Positions 36,140 through 47,838 of a stretch of DNA of 64,000 nucleotides are shown in pieces (the stretch's first letter is position 1; the number at the start of each line of letters is the position of its first letter). The position numbers were made by a program, and so were the translations under genes. Location: the NCBI GenBank assembly GCA_014925825.1, contig JACGCK010000049.1, forward strand, positions 186,001 through 250,000. Direction: 5' to 3'. Source of the DNA: Pholiota molesta. Taxonomy: Eukaryota; Basidiomycota; Agaricomycetes; Agaricales; Strophariaceae. Below the pieces are notes generated by a model. The model was not told the DNA's origin. It made no database searches and saw only the letters and a program-made list of their open reading frames with translations.

Positions 36140-37549
36140 TCAATTCCATGTCGACGGACCTGGCTGGCCAGCGTTATGTCCACGCGGCACACCATCTTGA
36201 ACGTGATAAGGCAGCGTGTTCGGGGCTGGGGGCGGATAATGCCTATATGGATCAGCGTAAACGGGCATCCAGTAGCCATCGCGATGCACCGCAGGACCAA
36301 ACATTGGTGGGTATGAAGCTGGAGGAGGCAGCGCAGCGCCCGGGGGATACCAGCCTGGCCCAGGAGCCGGGTGCCAGCTAGGATAAGGATAAGAAGGAGG
36401 ATGATGTCTCATGGGAGCAAAACGCTCGTTGCACGATTCGGCGTACGGAGCCGGGTTCCAGCTAGGATAAGGACAATACGGAGGATGTCCCATCTGACCA
36501 AAACGCTCGCTGTATGGGTCTGGAGCTGAAGGAGGGAGCGCGGCGATGCCGGGGCCAGGGGGATACCAGCCTTGCCCCGGAGCTGGGTTCCATTGACAGT
36601 CAGCACAAGGAAAATAAGGAGGATGCTCCATGGGGGCAAACCGCTCGTTGTACGATTCGGCGTACGGAGTCGGAGTCGGGTAGGTGTAGCCCTCCGGTCT
36701 ACGCGCCAGCGGCTTCGGAATCCGCGGCGGGTCCGTGCTCTGCTGTTGAGGAGCGCGCGGCTGAGCGGAGATGACCGCGGAAGGCCGGCCGCTATTGGCG
36801 GCGGAAGTGGGCTGAGGTGGTGCGCTGCGTGAAGGGGGGTTCCCGCCCGGCGGATCCGTGCTCTGCTTCTGCCTTTGAGGAGCGCGAGGCTGAGCGGGGA
36901 TGGCGGAAGGCTGACCGCTGTTGGCGGCGGAAGTGGGCTCAGGTGGTACGCTGTGCGAAGGGGGGTTCCCGCCATGATGAATGGCACCAAACAGCACCGC
37001 AGCTGCTCTGTCGGTTAGGCTGCGACCGAATGTAATGGTAGGCGTCGCAAGCGCAATACGACGCTTCTTGTTAGATCTTGACGAGTGGGGGACAAAGTCG
37101 GCGTCCACTTCAGTGACTGAGGCTGGTGGACAAGTCTCAGGAAGGCAACGTTTATGGATTCAAGAATTTTCATACCTTCAGACTCATGTTGCTTATCTTC
37201 ATCGTCTTCAATGGCTGAATGGGCGCGCTTTGCAGCAGTGGACTTTGGGGATACTGATGGAAACATTAGCAAAAGAGGCGAAACAGGATAGTGTATTGAC
37301 GGCCATACCTCGTTTTGTCTTCGTATTTTTGGACCTGGTGAACGGTTCGCGTCTAAGATGATGGGAAGAGCGTCCAAGTGGTGCATCAAGCTCGCTGCCA
37401 GGGATTGGTGCAGAGGTGCTCGGTGGCGTAGGTGAGAGGAGATCATTAAGCTCCCGCTCAAGTCGCCGGCGCCTGGCGTCCTGGTCGATAAAGAAAACAG
37501 CGGCCTGTTGGGTTTTTCGTTTGGGAGCACGCTTTGCTTTCTTTGACAT
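36140..37549 (-). CDS. Proline-rich protein with nuclear localisation signals
   Basis: Exons 37309-37549, 37176-37253 and 36140-37116 join in phase to 431 residues. Basic clusters KKAKRAPKRK and RSNKKRRIA look like nuclear localisation signals. Two internal duplications are visible: a segment GGNPPSHSVPPEPTSAANSG repeated as GGNPPSRSAPPQPTSAANSG, and three copies of a unit with SYNERFAPMEHPPYFP / YSERFGQMGHPPYCP / SCNERFAPMRHHPPSYP followed by WNPAPG and GWYPPG. There is no known domain, and the function is unrecognised. It lies between lectin A and the HET gene, divergent from the HET gene with 346 bp between starts. Confidence 0.65.
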
Positions 37550-37895
37550 TGGGCAACAACAGAGCTAGTGAACACCTAGGGGATGAGAAGAAGAAGAACG
37601 CGCGCCGTTGTGCACGACGACGAAGACACATCGTGAGCTTTTGTGCGGAGAAGGCAGAAGGAGCCCAAAGGAAGCCGTTCACAACAAGTCTTGCACAAGT
37701 CTTGCACCGATGATCTGTGGGCGATGCAAGCAACAATCCCTGGCAGATGGTGGCGTGTGTTCGTTCTATTTTTGGAAGCAAGGTGATCACGGATTGCTCA
37801 CTGCAAGCTCGCTGTCAGATCAATGTCAGATACTTATCTGCTGCCCTACTTAGGTGGACATTGTCTGCTATCCTGAGTACTTATCCTCTCACACG
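37550..37895. other. Divergent promoter, proline-rich and HET genes
   Basis: 346 bp between two outward-facing starts; a shared regulatory region is possible. No gene seen. Confidence 0.5.
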
Positions 37896-40358
37896 ATGGC
37901 AAAGACAACCAGACCTCCGAGTAAGCTACATTTTTATCGTCGACACCATCTTGATTACTAATTCCTGGATGTCGCAGACAACGCAGACCAACATTCATTG
38001 CCAGCTGGTTCGGGTATCGACGAGAATATCTCATCGTTCGACAATGTTGGCACACAGAAATCTGGGAGGGCAGGTAAATCGCTATGAATGCATGAGTCGA
38101 AGAATCGTCTTCGCATAAACAATATATAGGTTATCCGTCGGGCACCGAGGCTGAAATGTTGCTCATCGCCTTGCGGAATGTGATTGTTCCCTTTGTACGT
38201 CCAGCAGACGGGGAACCCAAACATAGTCAGTAACTCCGTCATTATGTTGAAGCCTAATTTGTCAAACTGATTTTACTACAGATGTGCATCGAAATGCTTT
38301 GGGGCCCGATGGGGAGGAATTTATTATCGCACTGCAGAAATTCATGTCATCGTTCCTACGCTCTCAGCGGAGCCATGTTGGTGGTGTTGAGATAGAATTT
38401 GAAGGTGCGTATTGGAAACTTTGATGTCAAATAGCTCTGTGGCATAACAATCCTCGCATAGAGAAAGGAGACGATATTTTTAACGCAAGGTCTCCAGCGA
38501 GCAACACTTCACACAACAGCCTCAGTCCTACCGACATTGCATTTACTGAGGTGCCTCCGGACACAGAACCTTTACCCGACAATTCGACGAGTCAAGAAAG
38601 CCTTGAGTCATATGAAGGTACGTAGAAACACCAAATCTCATATTCAACTCGCTCAAAGCTGCTGAACAACTTTGCGTAGTCCTTAACGAAGAGTCTTCAG
38701 ACATAAGTGAGGTGTCCAGCATGGGCTCAATGGACATCGAAGACGCAGGTAATTCCTTCACGCCATCCGTACTCCAGTCACAATAGCGCTCAAGTAGATG
38801 CTCAGATACGCTAGATCGACGAAAACAACAATGTCTCGAAAAGGTTCTTGATGCACTGCGCGACCACGTTTTTAACACCATGCCTATCCGTCTGTTATGC
38901 TTCAAGCCGGACGCCTCCAAGCTCCGAATCACACTCCTCGAGAGAAGCGAAATATATGCTCACATCGCTTCAAACGTCAAGAACAGCTTCGACTTTTCAG
39001 AATTATCGTCTGGAAGAGTAGAGGATCCGAAATTGATCAAGAATTATATACGCAAATACTCCAGATACGCCATCCTGTCGCATACCTGGCTCCGTGGATC
39101 TAGCGAAGTCACCTATGGCGATTGGATCCGGGGAGAATTCAGCGCTCAACACCTGGGTTACCACAAGCTGCTGAATTTCTGCAAAGCCGCATGGAAAGAC
39201 CACAACGTCGCGTTCGGGTGGATGGACACCGTCTGCATCAACAAAGAAAGCAGCGCGGAACTCGATGAATCCATCCGCTCCATGTATAAATGGTACCGCG
39301 ACGCGTATGTCTGCATCACATATCTTGCGGGGACCAAGACACTTTCGGAGATGCACAAGGACCCGTGGTTTACGCGCGGATGGACACTGCAGGAGCTACT
39401 CGCACCGTCGCACATAAAATTCTACAACGCCCGCTGGCATAAATTGAGTAATTCCCCGATTAGCGCCTCGGACGGAGGAGACGCAGATATTCTGAAACAG
39501 ATCAAAAACGCGACGAGAATCACAGAATCTGAGCTGACCGGGCCCCTGGAACAGCTCTCTATTTCGCGCAGAATGCAAATGGCGGCAAACCGCCAAGTCA
39601 CGCGCGAAGAGGACATCGCGTACTGCCTGATGGGCATCTTCGACGTCGGCATTTCCATAGCGTATGGAGAGGGCTCCGAATCCGCATTTTCGCGCCTTCT
39701 GAAGGAGATATTCTCCGCGTCGCCCGACTATGCCATATTGGACATGCTGAACTGGGCAGGCTCTTTCGGCGCACGTATCTCGCACCTTCTTCCACGAACG
39801 CCACAAGGATATCTGCACTGTGCCTCATATGAGCAACTCAATCTTCGGAACAAGCCTATTGAGCCCATAATACTCACGAACGTTGGGCTGCGCATCACCA
39901 TGGTGCTCATGCCTGCGATATCGATCCAGGATCCCGCGGCGGGATATTATGGACCGATGAAGGATTATCATGCAATGGTCAGCATCGCCCCCTCGTCCAA
40001 CTACACCGCATTCTCCTCCAAGAACATGGTGGAAGGAAGCTACAGTGTATTGGACGCCAGGGTCTCCAAGGCTGATGGTTGGAAAAAGAGGCACAACTGG
40101 TACCAATTGACACTGGGGGTTTTGAACGTCGTCGCCAGTGATGACGACTCAACGATAAAGATCCCGAGCTGCTGCTTTGCAGTAGGTCTGCATTGTTCCC
40201 CAGGTGTCACTTTTAAAATCCCTACGGAAGCGCCTATCGTGTTCACTCTCAACAACTTCCAACGCCTCGATGAACTCAATCGGGGTTCATATTATCACGT
40301 TATCAAACGGAGTGAGCTGGGAGACCACGCGATGAAGTTGGTTACATTGGATTTGTAG
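37896..40358 (+). CDS. HET-domain protein
   Basis: Seven exons: 37896-37920, 37978-38073, 38130-38225, 38282-38404, 38462-38617, 38680-38748 and 38806-40358 (705 residues). The HET domain begins near residue 275 with RYAILSHTWL, continues with AFGWMDTVCINKES (about 324-337) and has PWFTRGWTLQELLAPSHIKF (about 375-394). These are the three classic blocks of heterokaryon-incompatibility proteins. In ascomycetes HET domains trigger cell death on contact with non-self; the role of the many basidiomycete copies is open. The first 210 residues are a domain I do not recognise, with a helical block (EAEMLLIALRNVIVPFVRPA; EEFIIALQKFMSSFLRSQ) and an acidic Ser-rich linker. All six introns are phase 1, and exons 2-6 are each a multiple of three. 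Confidence 0.85.
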
Positions 40359-40942
40359 AAAGAATATTTTCATATTGCAAACTACTTGAGGCGTGGTGGC
40401 CCAGGAAACTCGGCGGTCAGCAATTCACGTTGTAGTCGTATATCGCCTGTGCTAATATTGCTTACAGGGGCATCCATGCGAGAACATACAACCTTGTTAG
40501 CTACCTATCACCGAAGATTCGTTAGCATCTATTGAAGAGTTACCAAGAATACTTAACAGAGCGGGATAGAAGTGTCGCGAAAAGATTTTATGTTGGTTCT
40601 CCGTTAAACGTACATCTTTACATGCACAACAAATTGTAATGATTATCCAATGCTTGTCTTCCGCATAATTCAAAAAATGTTCCTACATATTGACGCGATT
40701 GCAAATAGAGCAAAGACAACTAGATGTCAGGAAGTGTAATGGTCCTATTCTGTTGACGCAACACGTTGTTATATACGCTCGATGTCGTGTTTTTTGGTGT
40801 CGTTTCGTGCTGTTCGCGATATCGTGAGGAGAGTTTACTGTGAAAAGAGGAAGTGAGACGACAGGTCGGACTTTATTAGTTACCCAATATTTACCTTGGG
40901 CGTTTAGTGGGCGCACGCGAGCGAGGTGGTGAAGCTCTCTTC
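40359..40942. other. Convergent 3' flanks of HET gene and lectin B
   Basis: No gene seen; only short non-conserved frames. Confidence 0.5.
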
Positions 40943-42027
40943 TTACTTGTACCCAACTACACCGGCGGCGCGTTCACCCAAATCCTCGAATGTAGTGAAT
41001 GAGGGCTTCCACCATTTCCCAGTGATGTATATTTTGTGGATGACATTGCGGTTGATGGTCACGCCGAGTGTGCTCATATGATCTTGACCCCAGCTCACAG
41101 CGGTGACATCGAAAATGAGGGGGCCGCCCATATCTTCTTCCGCCCAAGTTGCTCCGCCGTCGTGCGAGAAGAGATGGTTAATGTTGCTATCCGGACCTAG
41201 AGATATGACAATCAACCAAAGGTTCAGTAGGAGCTGGCTCGGCATAGCAGCTTACCAGTGATGTAAACATGAAGCGAGGTAGCGTTCAGTGCGATAACAC
41301 TGGAAACGCCACGACTGACCAAACCGAGCGAGCGCCAGTCGCTCCTTACACGAGGGCCAGACTTATACCATATGGCCGAGTCCCAACCAACGACAAACAG
41401 GTCGATAATACCAGCCGGGTCGCCTGGTCTGGTCACCGCCCTAATCTCCCCGAGAGCCTTGAGATTCAGGCTCTCATACCTTCCTTCAATCCCAGCAGGC
41501 CCCCAAACGGACCCATCGAACCACTTGTGGTAGACGCCGTTGTCGCTGCCGATAGCGAATATATCGAGCTTGCTGTCTCCAGTGGACACAACCGAAGGCG
41601 CATGGGAGTGGGCACCTCCCAAGCTGACGAAGCCGGACCAGCTAGAGCCATTGTAATGGTTCTTCCACAGCGCGCGGTGTCTGTCGATGCCGAAAAGGTC
41701 GAGCTTGTTAAGGCCAGAACGCACGACCGTGGGCCTCTCCATGAACTCCCTATTCGGTCCCATCGCGCCTATGTCTTGCCAGGAGCCTTTCATGGATGGA
41801 TTCCACTGGCCATCTTCACACCACTTGACGTAGCACTTGGCGTCGATACCAATGGCGAAGATGGCGATGGAGTTGGGGCGGATAGAGATCGGGACAGGCT
41901 GGTAGACAAAGTTGCCCCCGAGAGACTTCCAGGCAGACCAGGCGCCATTCAAGAAGCGTTTCTGCAGAATGTCAGAGTCAACTCCAAGAGTGACGAGCTC
42001 AATGTGGCCAGGTCCCCAGGATGCCAT
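40943..42027 (-). CDS. PLL-like beta-propeller lectin (copy B)
   Basis: Exons 41256-42027 and 40943-41196 give 341 residues. It aligns with copy A over its whole length, and the intron sits in the same codon. The blades are conserved (KLDLFGIDRHRALWKNHYNG; KLDIFAIGSDNGVYHKWFDG). Differences concentrate in the first blade (DILQKRFLNGAWSAW against TIWYRRHLNGNWSGW) and at some loop positions. The last exon encodes a blade with LFSHDGGATWAEEDMGGPLI, similar to Asp-box loops. Expected to be cytosolic and sugar-binding, as for copy A. The start at 42027 follows the same kind of 5'-UTR intron (GTAAGTTAATG ... TGTATAG). Confidence 0.8.
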
Positions 42028-43450
42028 GCTATACATTGTTTAACATCATTGTTTAGCTGAAGCGGCATTAACTTACTTGCTTGATATATTCCCACTTATC
42101 CCCACTATGTTTGTGAGGAGTAGGATAGGTCTCCTTATCCTTGTAGCCTAGTAGGCCACTAGATCACTCCAATGGCTACGATTTGTGTAGAGGCGCAATG
42201 AATGTGCATCGCCAGGCTGATTACTATTTGTACTCAGCACTTACGAGAAGTTCGACATAAAGTTTCCACGACATTTTCAACCTGAAAGCCTAAAAAAGCT
42301 CAAACAAGTTCAGAAAGTCTCTGCCATTTGGAAACTTACAGGGCAACCACGCCCCGTTCTAGCCAGTGCCTTTGCGCGCTTCACTTTAGTAGAAGGCAGC
42401 GATACGCACCACTGGTACAGCTGGTTTGAGTGTTATTTGGGTCGACCAAAGGCAAAGCGGTCTTGAGACGTTTGTAGACTGAGAAAAGTAAAGTTTGAGT
42501 TGTATTTGTGCAAGCGTTGCGGCAAAAGATAACACAGATGCACGTGAGCGCGAGATAAAAATAGATGCCCAGCGCTCAGCACATAGTAAGCACGGGCCGA
42601 ACGAATCAACGGAAACGGGTGAGGCTTGGGTGAGGCAGCAAGGGCGAAACGGAAGGTGGTGGTTCGAGATCGATTTGAGTTGGCAAATGGTGGACTTTGG
42701 AGGATCCGAGGTCGGGTATGAGAAAGCCAGCAGGGTGGACCACTTGGAACAATTCAGTTTTTTTTTGGGCGGTAGCACCAAACTTATATTCAACTCCAAT
42801 TCAACTTATATATTGTTGACACTGCGTATTAGGTCCAAGTTGACATGACGCTTCCAAGCTTGAGTATCCTCCAGGTATCCTCATCGCAATTCTTGTCGTT
42901 AAGTACAGACGTTTGGTGGAATGAAGTATGTCCCTTAGACTACTATCTTCATCGCAAATTCCGAGTCGTTACGACATGGTCCAGGTACAGCCCTCCCGGT
43001 GTTTGATTGTTGTGTCACTTATGCACACCCTTATAGATAATATGCTCCTAGTACATACTATGTGGTGAGACCAGGCCCTTATTCAGATCTTTCACAGCGA
43101 GAAAATTTTCAGAATCAAAGTTTTCTGCCAGAATTACAACCTAGTAATTGTACGCAGCGTGTCCCATCGCATTTCGCGAACTTGCGGAATTGCTGCGAAC
43201 AAGCTTGCCGTTATCTGTACCTTATTCGATTGAGAAGCTTGTCCCTGCAGGATTCAGTCTATGATCCAACCAGACCGAGTGTTGTGCGGGGCTGGAGAGT
43301 TATAAATACAGCCGCCCCATGTACCATTTGACGGGTGCTGGTCAGACACGGCCTCGATCGTGGGCCATTGACTTAGGAGCCTGCTCCCTCTCGTCCGTCC
43401 TACATATAAACGCACATAGCTGTCCATCTACCCCCACGCTCCTTTACAAG
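42028..43450. other. Intergenic; lectin B promoter and secreted-protein promoter
   Basis: 42028-42315 is the duplicated lectin upstream region. Overlapping frames on both strands at 42386-42848 (117-137 codons) have no motif and are probably chance. The right end holds two TATA-like words before the secreted-protein gene. Confidence 0.45.
43301..43308 (+). promoter_or_regulatory. Putative TATA box (TATAAATA)
   Basis: TATAAATA lies 150 bp before the ATG at 43451. A second candidate, CATATAAA at 43403-43410, lies about 45 bp before it, which is closer than usual unless the leader is very short. Confidence 0.4.
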
Positions 43451-44069
43451 ATGAGCTCACGCAGAACACCTACGCTGGCGCGCTACACCCATGCGATCCT
43501 CTTCCTCTTTATCCTCGCCGTGTATGCCTCGGCAGCACCGTGCGCCGGACCGCTCTACAGACCCTACCGCGTAACCAACCCCAAGCGCTCACAAGTTGCG
43601 TTTGGAGAACAGACACCGGGGTATTTCAGAATTAACGGAGCGGATATGCAAAGCCGTTTGGGCAGCGTCCGAGACGAGCACCTCCTTCCATACTTCCCGC
43701 CGGTTTATGCGCCTGTCCATCCGCCTTCACCAACGCCCTCTAGCTGGAACCCGACGTCGCTTGCTTCTACCATTCAATCCGAAGGCGCTCGATATCTGAA
43801 ATCAATTTCGATACCAACCTGGTATCCGACATACGAAAGTTGGCGTGCTCATGCGGAGAACCTTCTATCCTCTAAGATTCAACAACTCTGTTGCCAAATC
43901 TCCGACGTCGCTAACGCTTTAAAGGAGTTTACTAATGACTCTGGAGACATTAAAAGTTCGGGAGGAGAAGGTGCGTCGACAGTACCCGTTCTATTGCGCG
44001 CTGCTTGCTTACCTTGATGATGTTTTAGGGCCGAAGATAGAGCAGATCATGAACGATATTTTGCTATGA
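43451..44069 (+). CDS. Small secreted protein, function unknown
   Basis: Exons 43451-43970 and 44029-44069 join to 186 residues. Start ATG at 43451 is followed by a signal peptide (HAILFLFILAVYASA) with a likely cleavage before APCAGP. The mature part is Pro/Tyr/Ser-rich in the middle (YFPPVYAPVHPPSPTPSSW) and contains few cysteines (CAGP; QLCCQIS). It ends KIEQIMNDILL after the intron; without splicing the frame would end at 44017. I do not recognise the family. A secreted effector-like or cell-wall role is only a guess. Confidence 0.55.
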
Positions 44070-44625
44070 TTCCCTCATAGCCGCTGCCCTCCGAGATAGG
44101 CTGTCCAGTATTCTTGATCCGTGTTTGTAACTTAATCTTTTCTTTTTCTGTAAGGCTATCACATCCATGTGTGAAAATTCCCTTTCCCATCGCATGTTTT
44201 CGGGAATTGGGATTATACGTCTCGTAGTGTATCTGTCCAATAATCCATCAATTTTATCCGCTACTTTTTTGTTTACCGAGTTTTTATGAAGTGCGAGCAT
44301 TGAAATATCGACTGCTCATGCAAGGTTCCATTTTAGGCAGATCAATGCAGATACCCATATGTCAATAAATTCCTTTTATAGACACTCGCGTCGCGTAGAT
44401 AATCACGTGAACGCATGTACTGGTGAGCCACGCAAATCGGAGCCCAACAGATGAACAGAAAAAAGGATCATCGTCATGAATTAAAAGCTGTAGATACAAT
44501 GTAGTTGAGCACTAAAATACCAGGCAGAGTCGGGCAATAAAACGTAAATACTTAAAATACACGGATATCCCGAAGCAGCGGGGAGGGCGGGACCCTCAAA
44601 ACGCGAAACAAACACCCAGCACAGC
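44070..44625. other. Convergent 3' flanks, no gene
   Basis: AT-rich stretch between two convergent genes; the 78-codon frame at 44064-44300 has no support. Confidence 0.5.
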
Positions 44626-46511
44626 TCAATCGTACATCCGCATCGTCTCCTCCAGCGCATCCGCATCCAGATCGAACGACATGTCCCCAAACGACGAATC
44701 CCCATCCCCGTCCAGCGGCTCCGGGAGCGCGTCGTCCACGTCAGATTCAGGCACCGGCGTCGGCGCCGGCTTGCTGCTGCTGCTATTATCCCTATTGGAC
44801 GCGGAGGACGACGGCGTTGACGACGCGCGCCGCGACGACGACCCCGACGAGGACGTGGCCGAGCCGCGCAGCGAGTCTGACGACGCGGATCCGTTGCTCC
44901 CGCCTGGACCGGCGTGCATCGCGGCGTCGTAGTCATAAGCTAGCTTGCTCCGCGGTGGCTGCTGCTGCTGCTGCTGCGATGCCGAAGCTTGCGAAGACGG
45001 CTGCGACGCCGACAGAAGAGGCGGTTTAAAAGCCTTCTGCCGCACAGGGAGGGCCCCCGTCGTTTTCAGCGAGGTCGCCATACCGGAGGACGGGAATGTA
45101 TGCGTGCGGCGCATGCCCAGCGCAGGTGGGCGCGAGGACTGGGAACTAGGCGGCTTGGGCGTGGAAGAGGGTGGCAAGGAGAGTTCCGTCGGCGAGATCT
45201 TGGGTTTATAATTTAGATTAGGTTTAGCGGGTGGTATTGTCGTCGATATTGCGGGTACTTGTGGCTTGGATGCATAAGACTGGGGTCTGGATGATGCGGA
45301 ACACGACGAAGTTGATAATGATAAAGATGCCTTGGTTTGTTGCTCAAGCAATAGAGGATGAAACCTGGGCCCAGAATCAGATTTGGCGGATTTGAAATCG
45401 GCTGCAGTGGATTGTTGTCGTAAATCAGAGCGTGGCTGTTGTTGTTGAATAGGCGGATTTGTACTGGGCGTAATTACTGCCACTTTAGGAGGGATATGAC
45501 GGGGTGGCGGATCGGGAGTTGGGTGTTTTATTGGGGGTGCAGGCGGAGGGGGCATTTTAGTTTGAGAAAGAGTCTTGAAGGAAAACGGATCCACTGAATC
45601 ACTCGGAGGTCGAGAAATCGAGGTGCTTCCAGGGTTGCTCTTGGCACCATCCATACTCGTTGATGCGTAGTCATCGATGACATGCCTAGATGGGCCCACA
45701 CTTGAACGCAGAGGAAAGGGTAATTCGGACATACTGCTATGGCTATCGGCTGCACCGTCTCCCATTGCTTCAGTACTCGAAACAGCTCGCCGCTTCCCTT
45801 TGTCAACTGGACGGGCTGAATCGCCCAAAGGGTTTCCCGGCGCGCTCGCACGGCTTCTCTTCGGTCTCCCAGCTTGCAGTTCTGAAGTGGTCCCACGAAC
45901 TCTTTTCGTTGGACGTATCGTGGTGTTGGGCCCTCCTACGCTCCGTCCGGGCTTAACGCCTACGTTTTCGTCGAGGCGCGCCGATACGCCTTTCAGCATA
46001 TCCATAAACGATGAAGGATTTGACTTGTCTAGGAAGGGTATTGGGAGGTCAAAGTTGGTGACATCTGGCGGGATTGTCGGGGACCGAGCTCGCGCGAGCG
46101 ATGGCCGTGGTCTAGAATGAGGAGGGCGTGTAGCCCTGGACGAGGAGGCTTGTGAGTTGTATTGAGGGAGTGAAGGGTGGTTGTCGTTGGTGCTTAATAG
46201 AGAGAATCCTGGAATCTGGTCAAAGGACGGTTCCCTTTGCCATCCTGTAAAGCCACATACGGTTTGAGTCATGCAATGAGAAGCATCTTTTTTGTTTGAA
46301 AATGCTCACCTCGAGATGTTGAAACTTCTTTGGGCACATTCGGGTCATTTGTACTCGATTTTATAAGTTGGTTGAGCGCGGAGCAAGCGGTCTGCGAACC
46401 TTGCCACTTGACGTAGTCCGTGGAATCCTCGTCATAGCCCAACGGTGACGGACTATGCGTCGTGTCCCGGTAAATCGTCTGCTGTTGTATAGCAGCGCCA
46501 TCGAAATCCAT
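44626..46511 (-). CDS. Ser/Pro-rich disordered protein, function unknown
   Basis: Exons 46310-46511 and 44626-46244 join in phase to 606 residues. The N-terminus (MDFDGAAIQQQTIYRDTTHS) and a short helical patch (DYVKWQGSQTACSALNQLI) are the only ordered-looking parts. The rest is Ser/Pro/Thr-rich with basic clusters that may be nuclear signals (RPTKRVRGT; RPKRSR; KGKRRA), a run of six glutamines, and an acidic C-terminus (DVDDALPEPLDGDGDSSFGD ... DALEETMRMYD). I do not recognise a family. Composition suggests a nuclear regulator with an acidic tail. It starts divergently from calcineurin A across a 1.3 kb gap. Confidence 0.65.
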
Positions 46512-47838
46512 GACGTGCCTTTAGAATACGGAGAAAGTTCAAATTTGCAACGTATAGTGGAACGCGACCCCAGTTCTGTCAGAATTCGGCGCTCTCTCTC
46601 CAGTCATTCCTCTAGGATAGAGCACTGAATCGGCACTGTGAGAAAAAGTATCTTGTAGTCGTGGAAAAGAGGCTCAGCGAGGAATCGAAGAATCAAGGAC
46701 AGTGGCAAGAACGAAAGCTCATGAATATGTTCGACGCGTCGCCGCCGTCGCGTAGAGTCACAAGTGACTAGTAGTCACGAGTCACTACCCTCTGGAGTGG
46801 CAGCTTCGCCATACCCAGGGAGTTCTAATTTTAAACCTTTCCTTACCTCTCATCGTACCGACATTACTCCTGTAATTTCCCTAGGCATACAAGAGACACA
46901 AATTTATCTATGAGGAGAATTTTTTTTCGCCAATGCGGCCATACGCGACTTCGCAAGTCCCTGTAATGGATGGCAGGCCCACGCTCAGGTGCCTCAGATA
47001 CGAATACGGCAGGCGGCTGTGGCACGACTACGAGGGCATGAAGCTAATATTTTCTTGTTTCTCAAAAGTTTGCCTGCAGGCGAACTATCTCTCGGGCTAC
47101 GATGCTCCCAATTATACTTATGGGCATCCAGAGTCCAGAAATCTTGCGCACTGCTCTGCAACTTTGCTGCAACTTGGAAGTTCAATCAAAGGTCAATGCG
47201 TAATCTAATCTATCATCTATGTCTTGACTCTTCATAAGAGCTTTCAATATCTGGATGAGATACGATGAGAACTATTCTTGAGGCGTATCGCGAGGAGGTT
47301 TAACTGAAGTCAATAATTGGAAATCTGATAGCAGACACATCATGTTCTTCATGCAGGCTTTTCTGCACCGCAAATAAAATGTTCTTCTCGAAAACGTTGA
47401 ATCAGCCTTTGGACGGCGGGCGCTGTCGCATAAAATAATCCCGCTGTGAATGAGCATATGAGGTGCACCATCGCAGAAGCAAGGTGAAGGCCTGCCCTCA
47501 TTAATCTTAGTGTTATTGCCAGCTGCATCATGCGGCGCACAGATGCAGATGTGAAGCACAGCCTTGGATGAATACAGATACAACTCTGGCGCATAGCACC
47601 ATGCTACCTTCGCCTCAACAGTCATCGCATTCCTGTCCATGCTATTGCCCCTTATCGCGTCCTGTCCGCGCAAATACAGAGCCTATGCACAGGTTGGGCT
47701 CTGGTGGGCGCCAAAATGACGCCGCTAACACTGCCAAACACAGATGGAAACATTGTTCTGTGCGGCCCGTCTCTTTCTCCTTTCCAAAGTCCGTTTCCTC
47801 CATCCCTCTCCCTCTAGGCGCCCATCCTCGGTCCAACC
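46512..47838. other. Long divergent intergenic region
   Basis: 1.3 kb between the disordered-protein gene and calcineurin A. Short frames on both strands (46933-47208 plus; 47272-47673 minus) show no domain or consistent splice structure. Probably promoters and a long calcineurin leader. Confidence 0.45.

Noticed and set aside
43319..44017. Longer 232-codon version of the secreted protein starting at 43319
   Set aside because: The extra N-terminus overlaps the second TATA-like word and would bury the signal peptide; the ATG at 43451 puts the hydrophobic core in the right place.
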